A stretch of 51,487 nucleotides of DNA from Gemmatimonadales bacterium UBA1120 (GCA_002313925.1 DCAZ01000063.1:1-51487), one strand, 5' to 3'. Positions 27,715-37,521 are shown, counted from the stretch's first letter. Made by a program: numbers and translations. Notes: generated from the sequence alone by a model not told the origin.

Positions 27715-29178
27715 ATGATAAGATGCCGAGTCTCGGCCCTACTGATAGCCGTAACCATTGCACTGCCCAGTTTTGCAGGTGCCCAAGACGCAAAGACGAT
27801 GGTGGCGGCTCACATCGACGAGAACGCAAACTCTTATGGCGATATTGCCCAAGAAATCTGGGAATTTGCTGAACTCGGATACATGGAGACGAAAAGCTCA
27901 GCCCTCCTCCAGTCAGCATTAGATAGGGAAGGCTTTGAGATCGAAGCTGGAGTTGCGGGCATCCCGACAGCATTTGTGGCAAGCTGGAAAAATGGTGATG
28001 GCCCAATTGTGGGAATCATGGCGGAGTATGACGCTCTGCCAGGCATCACTCAGGACAGACAGCCAATCAGAGCACCGATCGAAGGCAAACCACAAGGACA
28101 CGCATGTGGGCACCATCTTTTTGCGGCAGGGTCAACCGCAGCAGCGATTGCAACCAAGAGATGGATGGAACAAACTGGCCAACAAGGAGAGATCCGCCTG
28201 TACGGAACTCCAGCGGAGGAAGGGGGCGCTGGCAAGGTCTATATGGTCCGAGCTGGTCTCTTTGAAGACGTCGATGTCATGCTCCACTGGCATGCTGCTG
28301 ATGTGAATTCAGCTGACGCATCGAGCTCTCTCTCAAACAAATCGGCTAAGTTCAGGTTCACAGGAATATCAGCGCACGCTGCTGGTGCTCCTGAGCGGGG
28401 TCGCTCGGCACTCGATGGTGTTGAAGCGATGAACCACATGGTTAACATGCTCCGTGAGCACGTTCCGCAAGAGACGCGGATTCATTATGTGATCACATAT
28501 GGCGGAGCTGCACCGAATGTAGTCCCAGACTTCGCCGAAGTCTTTTATTACGTGCGACATCCCGATCCCGCGAATGTGAAATCGATCTTCGAGCGCGTCG
28601 CTGCCACCGCTGAAGGCGCCGCACTTGGAACAGGCACAACCATGGAGTATGAAGTAATCCATGGCCTCTACAATCTTCTGCCGAATCTCGCTCTTCAAGA
28701 AGCAGTACATGCAAACCTGACAAGAGTGGGCGGAGTAATCTATGATGACGAAGAGTATGGTTTCGCTGACATACTCCACCGCACGCTTGGGGATGATGCC
28801 CCACCCCTAGAATCTGCAATGGAGATTCAACCACTTGCAGTTGGAGGAAGCGGCGGAGGTTCGACAGACGTTGCAGATGTCAGCTGGATGGTGCCGACCG
28901 GAGGAGTCAGGACAGCGACGTGGGTGCCCGGTACATCGGCACACTCATGGCAAGCGATCGCTGCGGGAGGAACGACAATTGGTGAGAAAGGCATGCTCGT
29001 AGCAGCAAAAACACTCGCGATGACAGCAGTGGACCTCTTCACTCGCCCGGATCTAGTCACTGCCGCAAAAGTTGAGCACGCTGCAAGCATCCCGGAGGGG
29101 TGGGTATACGAACCACTGCTTGGTGATCGCGATCCTCCTCTTGATTACCGGAAGCCAGCTGGACCCGGTGGTGAGTAA
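27715..29178 (+). CDS. Exported M20-family amidohydrolase (AbgB-like)
   Basis: 487-residue exported metallo-amidohydrolase of the M20D/AbgB group, which cleave N-acyl or p-aminobenzoyl-amino acids and peptides. Sec signal ends near FAGAQ. Di-metal motifs: AEYDALPG (res 103-110), H129-A-C131-G-H133 with the bridging Cys, GTPAEEGGAGK with the catalytic Glu, and HWHAAD. The dimerisation domain has GISAHAAGAPERGRSALDGVE. GGAG at 27703-27706 supports ATG 27715 rather than the GTG three bases earlier. It follows ggt by 48 bases, probably one transcript of peptide-salvage genes. A paralog with a changed metal ligand lies at 47736-49382. Confidence 0.88.
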   Translation: MIRCRVSALLIAVTIALPSFAGAQDAKTMVAAHIDENANSYGDIAQEIWEFAELGYMETKSSALLQSALDREGFEIEAGVAGIPTAFVASWKNGDGPIVGIMAEYDALPGITQDRQPIRAPIEGKPQGHACGHHLFAAGSTAAAIATKRWMEQTGQQGEIRLYGTPAEEGGAGKVYMVRAGLFEDVDVMLHWHAADVNSADASSSLSNKSAKFRFTGISAHAAGAPERGRSALDGVEAMNHMVNMLREHVPQETRIHYVITYGGAAPNVVPDFAEVFYYVRHPDPANVKSIFERVAATAEGAALGTGTTMEYEVIHGLYNLLPNLALQEAVHANLTRVGGVIYDDEEYGFADILHRTLGDDAPPLESAMEIQPLAVGGSGGGSTDVADVSWMVPTGGVRTATWVPGTSAHSWQAIAAGGTTIGEKGMLVAAKTLAMTAVDLFTRPDLVTAAKVEHAASIPEGWVYEPLLGDRDPPLDYRKPAGPGGE

Positions 29179-29229
29179 TCGTTGTCACTTAGGATAGAGA
29201 CGAAAAAATAGTACAGAGGCTAGTAAGCA

Positions 29230-29244
29230 CCCGAATCGGGTAGT
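29230..29244 (+). promoter_or_regulatory. CCCGnAnCGGGTAGT motif upstream of the BNR gene
   Basis: CCCGAATCGGGTAGT, 44 bases before the ATG at 29289; extended by one base it contains the inverted repeat ACCCGA-A-TCGGGT (29229-29241). It matches the element ahead of ggt (25920-25934) at 13 of 15 bases. Candidate operator; not tested. Confidence 0.3.
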
Positions 29245-29288
29245 TGCTCTGGCCTGCACCTATACACCTTAAAGTAGGAGGCCCAAAG

Positions 29289-32200
29289 ATGCTCGGGTCC
29301 TTGCCTCAGCGCTTCATAGCAATACTCGGTAGTGCCGCCATCGCCACCACTGCTGGGCTCTCGGCACAAACCCTCCCCCCCGAGGAACTATCAGCTCTCC
29401 AGTTCCGGCACATTGGGGTCGTCGGTAATCGGATTGCTTCAGTTGCAGGGGTGGTAGGCAACCCTCTCGTTTACTATGCAGGGGCGGCCTCAGGAGGTCT
29501 CTGGAAAACTGAGGATGGCGGAATCAACTGGCGTGCGGTCTTCGATGACCAAGACAGCCACTCGGTCGGAGCATTGGCGGTTTCAACCTCTGATTCCGAG
29601 ATCGTATGGGCAGGCACGGGGGAGCCTCATATCCGCTCAAACGTCACAGTAGGAGATGGCGTCTACAAGTCGACAGATGGGGGAGAACGCTGGGAGCATA
29701 TGGGCCTTGATGCGACTGGCCGCGTGAGCCGCATCGTCATCCACCCTAGGAACCCTGACATTGTCTACGTAGCAGCTCTGGGGCATGCACACGCACCCCA
29801 GCAAGAACGTGGAATTTATCGTACGCTAGACGGCGGTGACACCTGGGAACATGTGCTCTTTGTAGATGAAGACACCGGAGCTTCCAGCGTGATAATGGAT
29901 CCTAATAACCCGCGCGTCCTCTTCGCCGGTATGTGGACAGTTCTCGTGAACACTTGGGGTAGAGAGAGCGGAGGTCCGGGCTCTGGTATCTTCATGTCAC
30001 GTGACGGTGGCGACACATGGACAAAACTCAGAGGTCGCGGGCTTCCCTTGCTCCCGGTTGGCAAGATCGATGTCTGCATGTCTCAGGCTGATTCTCGAAG
30101 GATATACGCACTCATCGAGACTGGAGACGGAGTACCCTGGCATGGCCAAGAGACGGAGGACGGAGAACTCTGGCGCTCTGATAACGGTGGCTACGACTGG
30201 GACTTGGTGAACCACAGTCGTGATCTTGGAGGGAGGACGGCTTACTACAATAACTGTCGCGTCTTTCCAGATGATGAGAACGAAGTCTTCTTCCTCACCG
30301 CCGCTTTATCGCGTTCGTATGATGGCGGGCTCACTTATATACAGCACCAAGGTCTCGAGCGTCCGGGAGGTGACTACCATGATCTATGGATCGATCCAGC
30401 AAACCCGGATCGATTGATCATCGGTAATGATCAGGGAATCCATGTCTCTGTTAATCGGGGGGGGACGTATCTGACAACTGAGCCTCCCATCTCACAGATG
30501 TATCATGTGACTGTCGATAACGCAGTCCCATATAACGTGCTCGGAAACCGCCAGGACGGGCCGTCTTATAGAGGTCCCAGCAATACGCTTTATGCCGCGA
30601 GAGGCGGTGGGCCAGGACCAATCCCAAGGGGTGACTGGCATCAAGTTGGCGGAGGCGAAAGCGGGTTTGCCACTCCCGACCCAACAGACTCGAATATCGT
30701 CTGGTCAAGTGCATCTGGGTCGGGTGCACGGGGCGGAATCGTGGTTCGACATGATGAGCGTAATCGGCAGTTCCGTAGTGTTGAAGTCTGGCCAGAAAGC
30801 ACTGGCGGATGGCCAGCCGAGGAGTTGCGCTATCGGTTCCAGTGGACCTTCCCACTCCTTGTTTCACCTCATGACAACAACACCATTCTTGTGACTAGCC
30901 AACATGTTCACCGCACTAGGAACGGAGGACAAAGTTGGGATGTTATAAGCCCAGATCTGACCACAAATGACAAAAGTCGCCAAGGAATTAGTGGCGGCCT
31001 GACCCCTGATAATATCGGAGTTGAATATTGCTGCGTGATCTATGCGTTTGATGAATCACCTGCTCAACAAGGGGTCTTCTATGCCGGATCGAACGATGGC
31101 AAAGTTCATGTTAGTCGTGATGACGGAGGCACGTGGACCGACGTCACCGCAAACTTGCCGGATTGGCCGGTTGATGGTGTTGTTCGAGGGATTGACGCGT
31201 CGAAATGGGACCCAGGTAAGGCCTATTTAGCAGTTGAAGCACACCAAGTGGGTGACTTCACCCCTTATGCGTATCGAACAGAAGATTACGGACAGTCCTG
31301 GACGAAAATTACGGAAGGACTCGAGGACCATGTGCTGAGCTTCACACGCAGTATCCAGGAAGATCCAGTGCGAGAGGGATTACTCTTTCTGGGTACCGAG
31401 AATCGTGTATACGTCAGCTTCGATGACGGAGACCACTGGCAAGCCTTAGTCAACAACTTACCACCTTCCCCGATGTATGGAATCGTCGTCCAGGAGCACT
31501 TTAACGACCTCGTAATTGGAACTTACGGTCGAGGTTTCTGGATCATGGATGATCTCACGCCTTTGCAGCAACTCACCGATGACGTGCGGACATCTTCAGC
31601 ATACTTGTTCGATCCAAGAGACGCATACCGGTTTAATAGTCGCACTGCACCCGCAGCTCACACCACAGATATGAGCATCGGAGAGAACCCTCCCAATGCA
31701 GCATACATCAACTACTGGCTGGGCACTGAGACAGCAGGTAGTCCGGTAACCATTCGCGTGAACGATGCAACTGGAGCGCTCGTTCGAACCCTTACAGGAA
31801 CGAGCGTTGCAGGAATCAATCGTATATTCTGGGATTTTCAGGGGGAGCAAAGTACGCCTATCCGTCGGCGTGTACCTCCTCTTTACGCCGATTGGGTCGA
31901 CTATGGGCCAGAACGCGTGCAAATCCAAAATGGGCTGGCAGTCCGCCATCCTCCGGGCACGTACACCGTAACCCTTGAAGTGGGGGATGAAGCATTCACC
32001 CAAGAACTCAATGTTCTGCAGGATCCGAGCTCCGATGGGACTATAGAAAGCATCCGTGCGCAACTTTCTTTACATGAAGAGATCCGAAACGATTACGATG
32101 CTGCCGCAGATGCAATCAACCGGATTGAATGGCTCCGGCGTCAGTTATATGACTTGGTGGATGTACTCCAAGACCAAGGAAGTGCGGTCGACCTCATAGA

Positions 32201-32510
32201 GAGTGCCGGTAATCTAGATAGTGCCCTCATCACAATCGAAGAAGACCTGATGCAGCTGCGCACTACTGGCACGGGACAAGATGGTGTTCGTTATCCAGCC
32301 AAGGTATTAGGCAAGCTCCGCCATTTATCAAATAGTGTTAACTCAGCAGATTTCTCACCGACCGATCAGCATGGTGAAGTTCACCTGGTACTGCGTGAGA
32401 TCCTCATGAATGCGAGACTTCGACTCGACGAATTGGTTGAAGATGATTTAGCCAACTTCAACCGGATACTAGCAGAGCGCGGCCTGAACCCACTTATCAG
32501 TGAAGATTAG
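29289..32510 (+). CDS. Exported sortilin/BNR-repeat beta-propeller protein
   Basis: 1073-residue exported protein. Sec signal MLGSLPQRFIAILGSAAIATTAGLSAQ, then two VPS10/sortilin-type beta-propellers built from Asp-box (BNR) repeats such as KTEDGGINW, KSTDGGERW, RTLDGGDTW, SRDGGDTW and SFDDGDHW. The last ~300 residues form an Ig-like/Fn3-like part (YLFDPRDAYRF...VTIRVNDATGALVRTL) and a helical C-terminal domain. AGGAGG (29276-29281), seven bases before ATG 29289, fixes the start. Large exported proteins of this layout are common in peptide-degrading bacteria; they are often named glycosyl hydrolase BNR repeat proteins, but no catalytic residues can be assigned. Nine bases separate it from the next gene. 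Confidence 0.85.
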   Translation: MLGSLPQRFIAILGSAAIATTAGLSAQTLPPEELSALQFRHIGVVGNRIASVAGVVGNPLVYYAGAASGGLWKTEDGGINWRAVFDDQDSHSVGALAVSTSDSEIVWAGTGEPHIRSNVTVGDGVYKSTDGGERWEHMGLDATGRVSRIVIHPRNPDIVYVAALGHAHAPQQERGIYRTLDGGDTWEHVLFVDEDTGASSVIMDPNNPRVLFAGMWTVLVNTWGRESGGPGSGIFMSRDGGDTWTKLRGRGLPLLPVGKIDVCMSQADSRRIYALIETGDGVPWHGQETEDGELWRSDNGGYDWDLVNHSRDLGGRTAYYNNCRVFPDDENEVFFLTAALSRSYDGGLTYIQHQGLERPGGDYHDLWIDPANPDRLIIGNDQGIHVSVNRGGTYLTTEPPISQMYHVTVDNAVPYNVLGNRQDGPSYRGPSNTLYAARGGGPGPIPRGDWHQVGGGESGFATPDPTDSNIVWSSASGSGARGGIVVRHDERNRQFRSVEVWPESTGGWPAEELRYRFQWTFPLLVSPHDNNTILVTSQHVHRTRNGGQSWDVISPDLTTNDKSRQGISGGLTPDNIGVEYCCVIYAFDESPAQQGVFYAGSNDGKVHVSRDDGGTWTDVTANLPDWPVDGVVRGIDASKWDPGKAYLAVEAHQVGDFTPYAYRTEDYGQSWTKITEGLEDHVLSFTRSIQEDPVREGLLFLGTENRVYVSFDDGDHWQALVNNLPPSPMYGIVVQEHFNDLVIGTYGRGFWIMDDLTPLQQLTDDVRTSSAYLFDPRDAYRFNSRTAPAAHTTDMSIGENPPNAAYINYWLGTETAGSPVTIRVNDATGALVRTLTGTSVAGINRIFWDFQGEQSTPIRRRVPPLYADWVDYGPERVQIQNGLAVRHPPGTYTVTLEVGDEAFTQELNVLQDPSSDGTIESIRAQLSLHEEIRNDYDAAADAINRIEWLRRQLYDLVDVLQDQGSAVDLIESAGNLDSALITIEEDLMQLRTTGTGQDGVRYPAKVLGKLRHLSNSVNSADFSPTDQHGEVHLVLREILMNARLRLDELVEDDLANFNRILAERGLNPLISED

Positions 32511-32518
32511 GGGTAGTA

Positions 32519-33844
32519 ATGAAACAGAGCATAACCACAGCTGAGACGCTAAAGTTGACTACCTGCCAATGGCAGCAGACTAAGAAAGCTGTGCATAAAC
32601 TCTTTGATAGACTCGGAAAGATCCTGAGCAAGCAGAAGCTGTCTGAACAATCTCTGCTAATGATGGTGACATTACTATTCGCAGTGCTGTCGAAACCGGT
32701 GATCGGGGTCGCACAGGATACTCCTCCAGCTGGCATCGCTGCACTCGAGTTAGAGCGCTCAAGGTTGTGCGTACCAGTGTTGACCCAACTGGATGCGTTA
32801 AATTTCCGACTTCAGCCTCTGGGCATTCGTACTGAAAGATTGCGTCAGATCACTGATGCAATTGCAATCGAGGACCGCACTGTGATGGATTCCCTCAACG
32901 TTAACGATCCTACCGAAGCTGCAGTGCGAGATTGGTTTCTATCAGATGGACGTCTAGCCCAAAGTTTCGTGGATACAAACCAGCAAACAATCCAACAGCA
33001 GAGAGTGGTCGGCCGGGAGCTAATCAAGGGTACGGTCCAGGCAACGCTGGAAGGGATTCAGTCCGAAGCTCAAGGCTTAATCGAGGAAGCTGGTGACTTT
33101 GGAGCTGAGGCCAACTCCTGCGAAGGAGCAATCCTGATTCGAAGTGCTGTTATAGAAGTTTGTGGATCAGAGCAAAATTTGATCTGTGACGCCGCAAAGC
33201 CCGCTAATTCGGACGGTGCGTATCGCTTTGTAGATTCTCCTGAAGATCTTTGGGACGTGCAGGAATTTCGCCCCTGGACTTCACCGGGGCCGCTGCAATT
33301 GGGACCCGAGGGACAAATAGGCGGAGCAAGTACACTCGCCTTTGCGAGACAGGGCAATGTCTTATTCTCAGTCGCGTTCCGTCCGGATATTCGTTTTCGG
33401 ACAGATATGACTCCCGAAGGCATCCAGACCTTCCAAACACTCTTAGATTCTATTGGATTTGAGTTCGATCACCCCGAACTCATTTATGCCCCAGCACTTG
33501 AAATCCGAGCAACACTCCCAGAGCCACTCGCCGAAGAGGACCGCTACGCCATCCACTTCGGAGCTATTGAGACTGGAGATATCATCTGGGGTGGAGCTTC
33601 CGGGACTGGAGCCCCTATAGAAATCTCAATCCTTTTAACGCCCATCCACATCGTGACACTCACGCAGGGAGAGCCGCTTGAACTGACTGCGCTTCGCAGT
33701 CTGGATGATGGCAGTACTGAAGCCCTATTCAGCCTGGGACTGACCCCAGTTAACCAAGTTTCTGCAACCCAGGCACTCCTCGCCTATATGGCCACGCAGA
33801 TGCCTCAGGACCTTAATCTTTTAGTACCACCGAGAGATTATTAG
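32519..33844 (+). CDS. Exported protein of unknown function
   Basis: 441 residues, not recognised. A hydrophobic segment (SLLMMVTLLFAVLSKPVIGVAQ, about residues 45-66) looks like a signal peptide ending in A-Q, but 44 rather polar residues precede it. Either translation begins at the inner ATG (32660) or the protein has a cytoplasmic N-tail. The mature part has a helical section (res ~70-175, heptad-like with many Gln/Glu) and a beta-rich C-terminal half (PLQLGPEGQIGGASTLAFARQG, YAPALEIRATLPEPLA), with Cys pairs near NSCEGA and EVCGSEQNLICD. It starts nine bases after the BNR gene, so it is probably co-expressed. Confidence 0.6.
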   Translation: MKQSITTAETLKLTTCQWQQTKKAVHKLFDRLGKILSKQKLSEQSLLMMVTLLFAVLSKPVIGVAQDTPPAGIAALELERSRLCVPVLTQLDALNFRLQPLGIRTERLRQITDAIAIEDRTVMDSLNVNDPTEAAVRDWFLSDGRLAQSFVDTNQQTIQQQRVVGRELIKGTVQATLEGIQSEAQGLIEEAGDFGAEANSCEGAILIRSAVIEVCGSEQNLICDAAKPANSDGAYRFVDSPEDLWDVQEFRPWTSPGPLQLGPEGQIGGASTLAFARQGNVLFSVAFRPDIRFRTDMTPEGIQTFQTLLDSIGFEFDHPELIYAPALEIRATLPEPLAEEDRYAIHFGAIETGDIIWGGASGTGAPIEISILLTPIHIVTLTQGEPLELTALRSLDDGSTEALFSLGLTPVNQVSATQALLAYMATQMPQDLNLLVPPRDY

Positions 33845-33875
33845 TCCCCTAAGAGAGAAAGCTGGATCGATGCCG

Positions 33876-34472
33876 CTAGCGTACTTCAGGGCCACCCTTC
33901 CGATCGTCGGGTACGAACCTATCTCGACCTGGCATCTCTACAGCGGGCAGGGTCGCCGCATCCATCACGGCATCATCGGCTACTAAGCCATTCATATTTA
34001 GGACGTATGCGATGACCGCATAAGTCTGATCGGCAGTCAAGGTGCCTGGAGTCAACTGAGGCATCGCCTTCACAATGTAGTCAAATAGGGTGGTCGCATA
34101 AGGCCAATACGCACCCACAACCCTTGCGCTTGGCCATTCTTCCCATGGCCCCGTCCCTACAAGGCGATCGAACGGACCCTCAGTCCCTGTAGCTCCATGG
34201 CAAGCAATACATTGAGTTTCATAAACGAGCTTGCCTTGTGCGACTGTGCCGCTACCGGAAGGAAGCCCTTCGCCATCAGGTTTGACATCTATGTCCCACA
34301 TCGCAATGCGTTCATCGGTCGCCTCTCCCCCAAACCCAAATGTTTGAGGTGATGAGGGGGGAAGCCGGTCAGCTACTTCGGTCGGTAGTACGTCACTAGT
34401 TGTGACAGGAAGATCAGCCTGACCACATCCGGAGAACAGTACGGAGACCATCAGTACACTGAGCATTTTCAT
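33876..34472 (-). CDS. SoxD-like cytochrome c lipoprotein, single heme
   Basis: 198-residue c-type cytochrome. Lipoprotein signal with lipobox F-S-G-C16. One heme site C88-I-A-C-H92. The segment PYATTLFDYIVKAMPQLTPGTLTADQTYAVIAYVLNMNGLV closely follows the first domain of SoxD (distal Met in K-A-M-P), and the end VEMPGRDRFVPDDR is where that domain stops. Normal SoxD is about twice as long with a second heme domain that is absent here. It starts inside the end of soxC (ATGA overlap), so it is the partner that takes electrons from the molybdenum subunit. Confidence 0.82.
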   Translation of the reverse strand: MKMLSVLMVSVLFSGCGQADLPVTTSDVLPTEVADRLPPSSPQTFGFGGEATDERIAMWDIDVKPDGEGLPSGSGTVAQGKLVYETQCIACHGATGTEGPFDRLVGTGPWEEWPSARVVGAYWPYATTLFDYIVKAMPQLTPGTLTADQTYAVIAYVLNMNGLVADDAVMDAATLPAVEMPGRDRFVPDDRKGGPEVR

Positions 34473-35734
34473 ACCAGATCTCCGAGACCAAAAGTCACCG
34501 CACCATCAGAAGCTACTTTCCATGCCCGTTGATGGTTTTGATGGTAAGACGTTCTCTCGCCACGTGCGTCCCAAAGCTGGTGAACGGTGGGTTGTACATA
34601 TCCCGTCTCATCAACTGCACGACTAAGAATATGGGTTTCTCGACCATCCCAATCCCAGAGATGCCGGAAGCGGACTGTTGACTTCGACAGAATGGGCCCC
34701 TGGAGCTCCGCGGGTATCCAGCTACTACCACCATCCGTGCTAACATCGACACGGGTGATCTTTCCGCGACCGGACCACGCAAGCCCTTTGATCTCCCACC
34801 AACCACGATCCGGAAGTTGGTACGGGAAAGCCGGAAACGTGATGAGAGACTTGGCATCCATAACGAAGCTGAACTGGCGAGCCCTACCGCCTTTAAGTGG
34901 ATCGGTATACTTGGAGGTCTCCTCCCGAGTCATCGTAGGGCGATCAGTGACCTCAATGCGTCTCAGCCACTTGACCTGCGCATTGCCTTCCCAGCCTGGC
35001 AAAAGCAGCCTTACTGGATAGCCCTGTTCCGGACGGATTGCCTCGCCATTCTGCCCGTATGCCAGCATTGCATCATCCATAGCCTTTTCGAGTGGCACAC
35101 TTCGGGACATTACAGCTGCGTCACTGCCCTCAGCCAGTATCCAACTTGCTCCATTGCGGATGCCCACTTCACGAAGGATCGTCGAGAGTAATACTCCGGT
35201 CCACTCACTAGTGCTCAGGAGACCGTCAAGTGACTGTGGAGTGGCTTCCGTCGGCATCCGGTCTCGGTTGTAGGCACCCCCGCCATTTCCGGAGCACTCA
35301 ACAAACCGAATACGTGACGTCTGCGGGTAACGCTTGAGATCAGCCATCTTAAACACCATCGGGCGCTCTACCATACCGTGGACCAGTAGTTCGTGCTCTT
35401 CCTGAACAATGTTGGGGATCCCCGCATGATGTCGTTCAAAGTGTAGGTCAGCAGGGGTAATGATTCCGTAGAGATCCTGCAGCGGAGTCCTTGAGGAACT
35501 TGATAAGTTCGGGGACCGCACCAACCGGCGAGGCTGTTCTGCTGGAGCCCGCTGACCAAGTTCTGACGTCAACCTCCCCGGAATCTTCGTAGGGTCCTGC
35601 GCTGGAGTTGGCACCTCTTGAGCGACGATCTTTACAGCGTCGGCCTGGGTCTTGATCAAGCCCGCAGCAATCACTCCGGATGCCGTAGTGATCCAAGCGC
35701 GACGAGAGAGGGGAGAGTCAGCCTTCTTGGCCAT
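34469..35734 (-). CDS. soxC: Sulfite dehydrogenase molybdenum subunit SoxC
   Basis: 421-residue Tat-exported molybdopterin enzyme of the sulfite-oxidase family. Tat signal SRRAWITTASGVIAAGL. TPLQDLYGIITPADLHFERHHAG is SoxC-specific. The Mo-ligating cysteine is C147 in FVECSGNGG; RPEQGYPVRLLLPGWEGNAQVKWLRRI and SGRGKITRVDVSTDGGSSW complete the cofactor and dimerisation domains. AGGAG six bases upstream supports ATG 35734. With the coupled short SoxD-like cytochrome it should oxidise sulfite (or a bound sulfane) to sulfate in the periplasm. No soxXYZAB are in the window, so it may act as a free sulfite dehydrogenase. Confidence 0.92.
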   Translation of the reverse strand: MAKKADSPLSRRAWITTASGVIAAGLIKTQADAVKIVAQEVPTPAQDPTKIPGRLTSELGQRAPAEQPRRLVRSPNLSSSSRTPLQDLYGIITPADLHFERHHAGIPNIVQEEHELLVHGMVERPMVFKMADLKRYPQTSRIRFVECSGNGGGAYNRDRMPTEATPQSLDGLLSTSEWTGVLLSTILREVGIRNGASWILAEGSDAAVMSRSVPLEKAMDDAMLAYGQNGEAIRPEQGYPVRLLLPGWEGNAQVKWLRRIEVTDRPTMTREETSKYTDPLKGGRARQFSFVMDAKSLITFPAFPYQLPDRGWWEIKGLAWSGRGKITRVDVSTDGGSSWIPAELQGPILSKSTVRFRHLWDWDGRETHILSRAVDETGYVQPTVHQLWDARGERTSYHQNHQRAWKVASDGAVTFGLGDLV

Positions 35735-35916
35735 CGGTTCTCCTACGCGGTATTTGAATGGGGTTCCTCAAGTAGTACCAACAGTAACTCAACCTGCTAT
35801 ACGGCTCCGTTCCCGGCTAGTCCGAGAGGTTCTTTGCGCCTGATGCTGGACGTATTAGACGGCCATAGGCAAATTCTCCAACCTTGAGTTCACGTCAGAT
35901 TTGGAGTGCTCCCGTC

Positions 35917-37521
35917 ATGTATCGACGCATCTCACTCACAGCTTTAGTCCTACTTTTCGCCGCCTCCCCTATGGTAGCCCAAGAGAATGGCCCTGATCTT
36001 CCTCCTGGCTTTGATGAACAGATGCCACTTCATCATGACGGGAGGGGATTAGGACCATTCTCTCGTTCTATCACGACGAGTTCGACTGAAGCACAGCTTT
36101 ACTTCGACCAGGGCATCCAACTCTTGTACGCGTTCGATCCCAACCTAGCAGCAAGATCTTTCCGCGAAGGGTGGAAAAAAGACCCGAACTGTGCCATGTG
36201 CTACCTAGGTGAAGCCTGGGCCTGGGGTCCCTACCTCAATGGCCCCATGGTTGCTAGCGATGCGCCCCTAGCTTACGCGGCTGTACAGAAGGCGCATGAG
36301 CTTGCGGAAGGAAATACAAACCCTTTAGAGCATGCGCTGATCAACGCCATGGCTGAAAGGTATGAAGACGAACACGACCGAGACCGAAGGCGTGAACTCG
36401 ACGAACAGTGGGCGGAAAAAATCAACGAGCTCTACGCTGAAAATCCTCGAGACCTAGACCTCGGCTTTCTCGCGGGAGAAGCACTGATGCTTCTAGAACC
36501 GCGCCGTGAGTGGTGGGAAATCTCAAATCCAGCAATCCAGGAGATCCACCGGGTCCTTGAGACAGTCCTCCAACAGGACATCACACACCCCGGTGCCTGT
36601 CATCTCTATGTGCATGCAACTGAACGCACTGATGTCCCAGGGAAGGCAGAGGCATGCGCAGAACACCTCGGGAGTTCAATCCCAGGTGCAAGTCATATTC
36701 AGCACATGCCGTCCCACACGTTTAATCGAATTGGACGCTGGGGCGATGCGGTACGGGGCAATACGGAGGCCTGGCACTCTGATTTAAAAGCTGAGTACGG
36801 GGACGGGTTTGCCATCTATCCTTCGCATAATCTCCACATGCTGCTGTTTGCAGCTTCTAATGACGGTCAAGGTGCAGCAGCAATTCAAGCTGCAAAACAT
36901 TACGCGGCCATGATGGACGGAGGCAGTTATTATCAAGCTCTAACTCTCTTCCGTTTTGGATATTTTGACGAAATCCTTGAACTGGACAACGCACCTGAAG
37001 GAACAACGCCCAGAGGCCTGTGGGATTTCTCAAAAGGATACGCTTCTCTCCGTACCGGAGACGAGGGCACCGCCCGATGGTACCTGAACCGGGTGAAACA
37101 GGGAGCCGAGGACGGCACTGACATGGTCCGGGGACATTCTGCAGCATCGATCCTCGGTATTGTCGCCTCTATACTCGAAGGCGAGATCCTGCGCGAGAGC
37201 GGAAATGTTCAAAAAGCAGTCGAGATTCTAGAAAAAGGTGTTGAACTGGAGGACGGACTCGTCTTTGACGAGCCTGAGCCACTAAATTTCTCGGTACGCC
37301 ACTGGCTTGGTGATGCTTTGTTAGAAGCTGGTGAGGACGCTCGGGCTGCTGAGGTTTATCGTGCCGAGCTAAAGGATCACCCTCATAACGGATGGTCACT
37401 CTTTGGGCTGGAACGCGCCCTTCGAGCGCAAGGAAAGGACCAAGAAGCAGATCAGGTCCATGCGGAATTCGAGGTCTCCTGGGCCCGAGCCGACGTATAC
37501 ATAAGATCTTCGATTTTCTAA
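35917..37521 (+). CDS. Exported TPR-repeat protein
   Basis: 534 residues. Sec signal MYRRISLTALVLLFAASPMVAQ, then helical hairpins of tetratricopeptide type: YFDQGIQLLYAFDPNLAARSFREGWKKDP fits the 34-residue TPR pattern, and similar units recur near the C-terminus (VRHWLGDALLEAGEDARAAEVYRAEL). A conserved-looking middle part carries HLYVHATERTD and HIQHMPSHTFNRIGRW, rich in His and possibly metal-binding. GGAG ten bases upstream favours ATG 35917 over 35884. Divergent from soxC. Function unknown; such exported proteins are common near secreted peptidases. Confidence 0.78.
   Translation: MYRRISLTALVLLFAASPMVAQENGPDLPPGFDEQMPLHHDGRGLGPFSRSITTSSTEAQLYFDQGIQLLYAFDPNLAARSFREGWKKDPNCAMCYLGEAWAWGPYLNGPMVASDAPLAYAAVQKAHELAEGNTNPLEHALINAMAERYEDEHDRDRRRELDEQWAEKINELYAENPRDLDLGFLAGEALMLLEPRREWWEISNPAIQEIHRVLETVLQQDITHPGACHLYVHATERTDVPGKAEACAEHLGSSIPGASHIQHMPSHTFNRIGRWGDAVRGNTEAWHSDLKAEYGDGFAIYPSHNLHMLLFAASNDGQGAAAIQAAKHYAAMMDGGSYYQALTLFRFGYFDEILELDNAPEGTTPRGLWDFSKGYASLRTGDEGTARWYLNRVKQGAEDGTDMVRGHSAASILGIVASILEGEILRESGNVQKAVEILEKGVELEDGLVFDEPEPLNFSVRHWLGDALLEAGEDARAAEVYRAELKDHPHNGWSLFGLERALRAQGKDQEADQVHAEFEVSWARADVYIRSSIF

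Noticed and set aside
33876..35734. A full Sox thiosulfate-oxidation cluster
   Set aside because: Only soxC and a short SoxD-like gene are here; the neighbours are unrelated.
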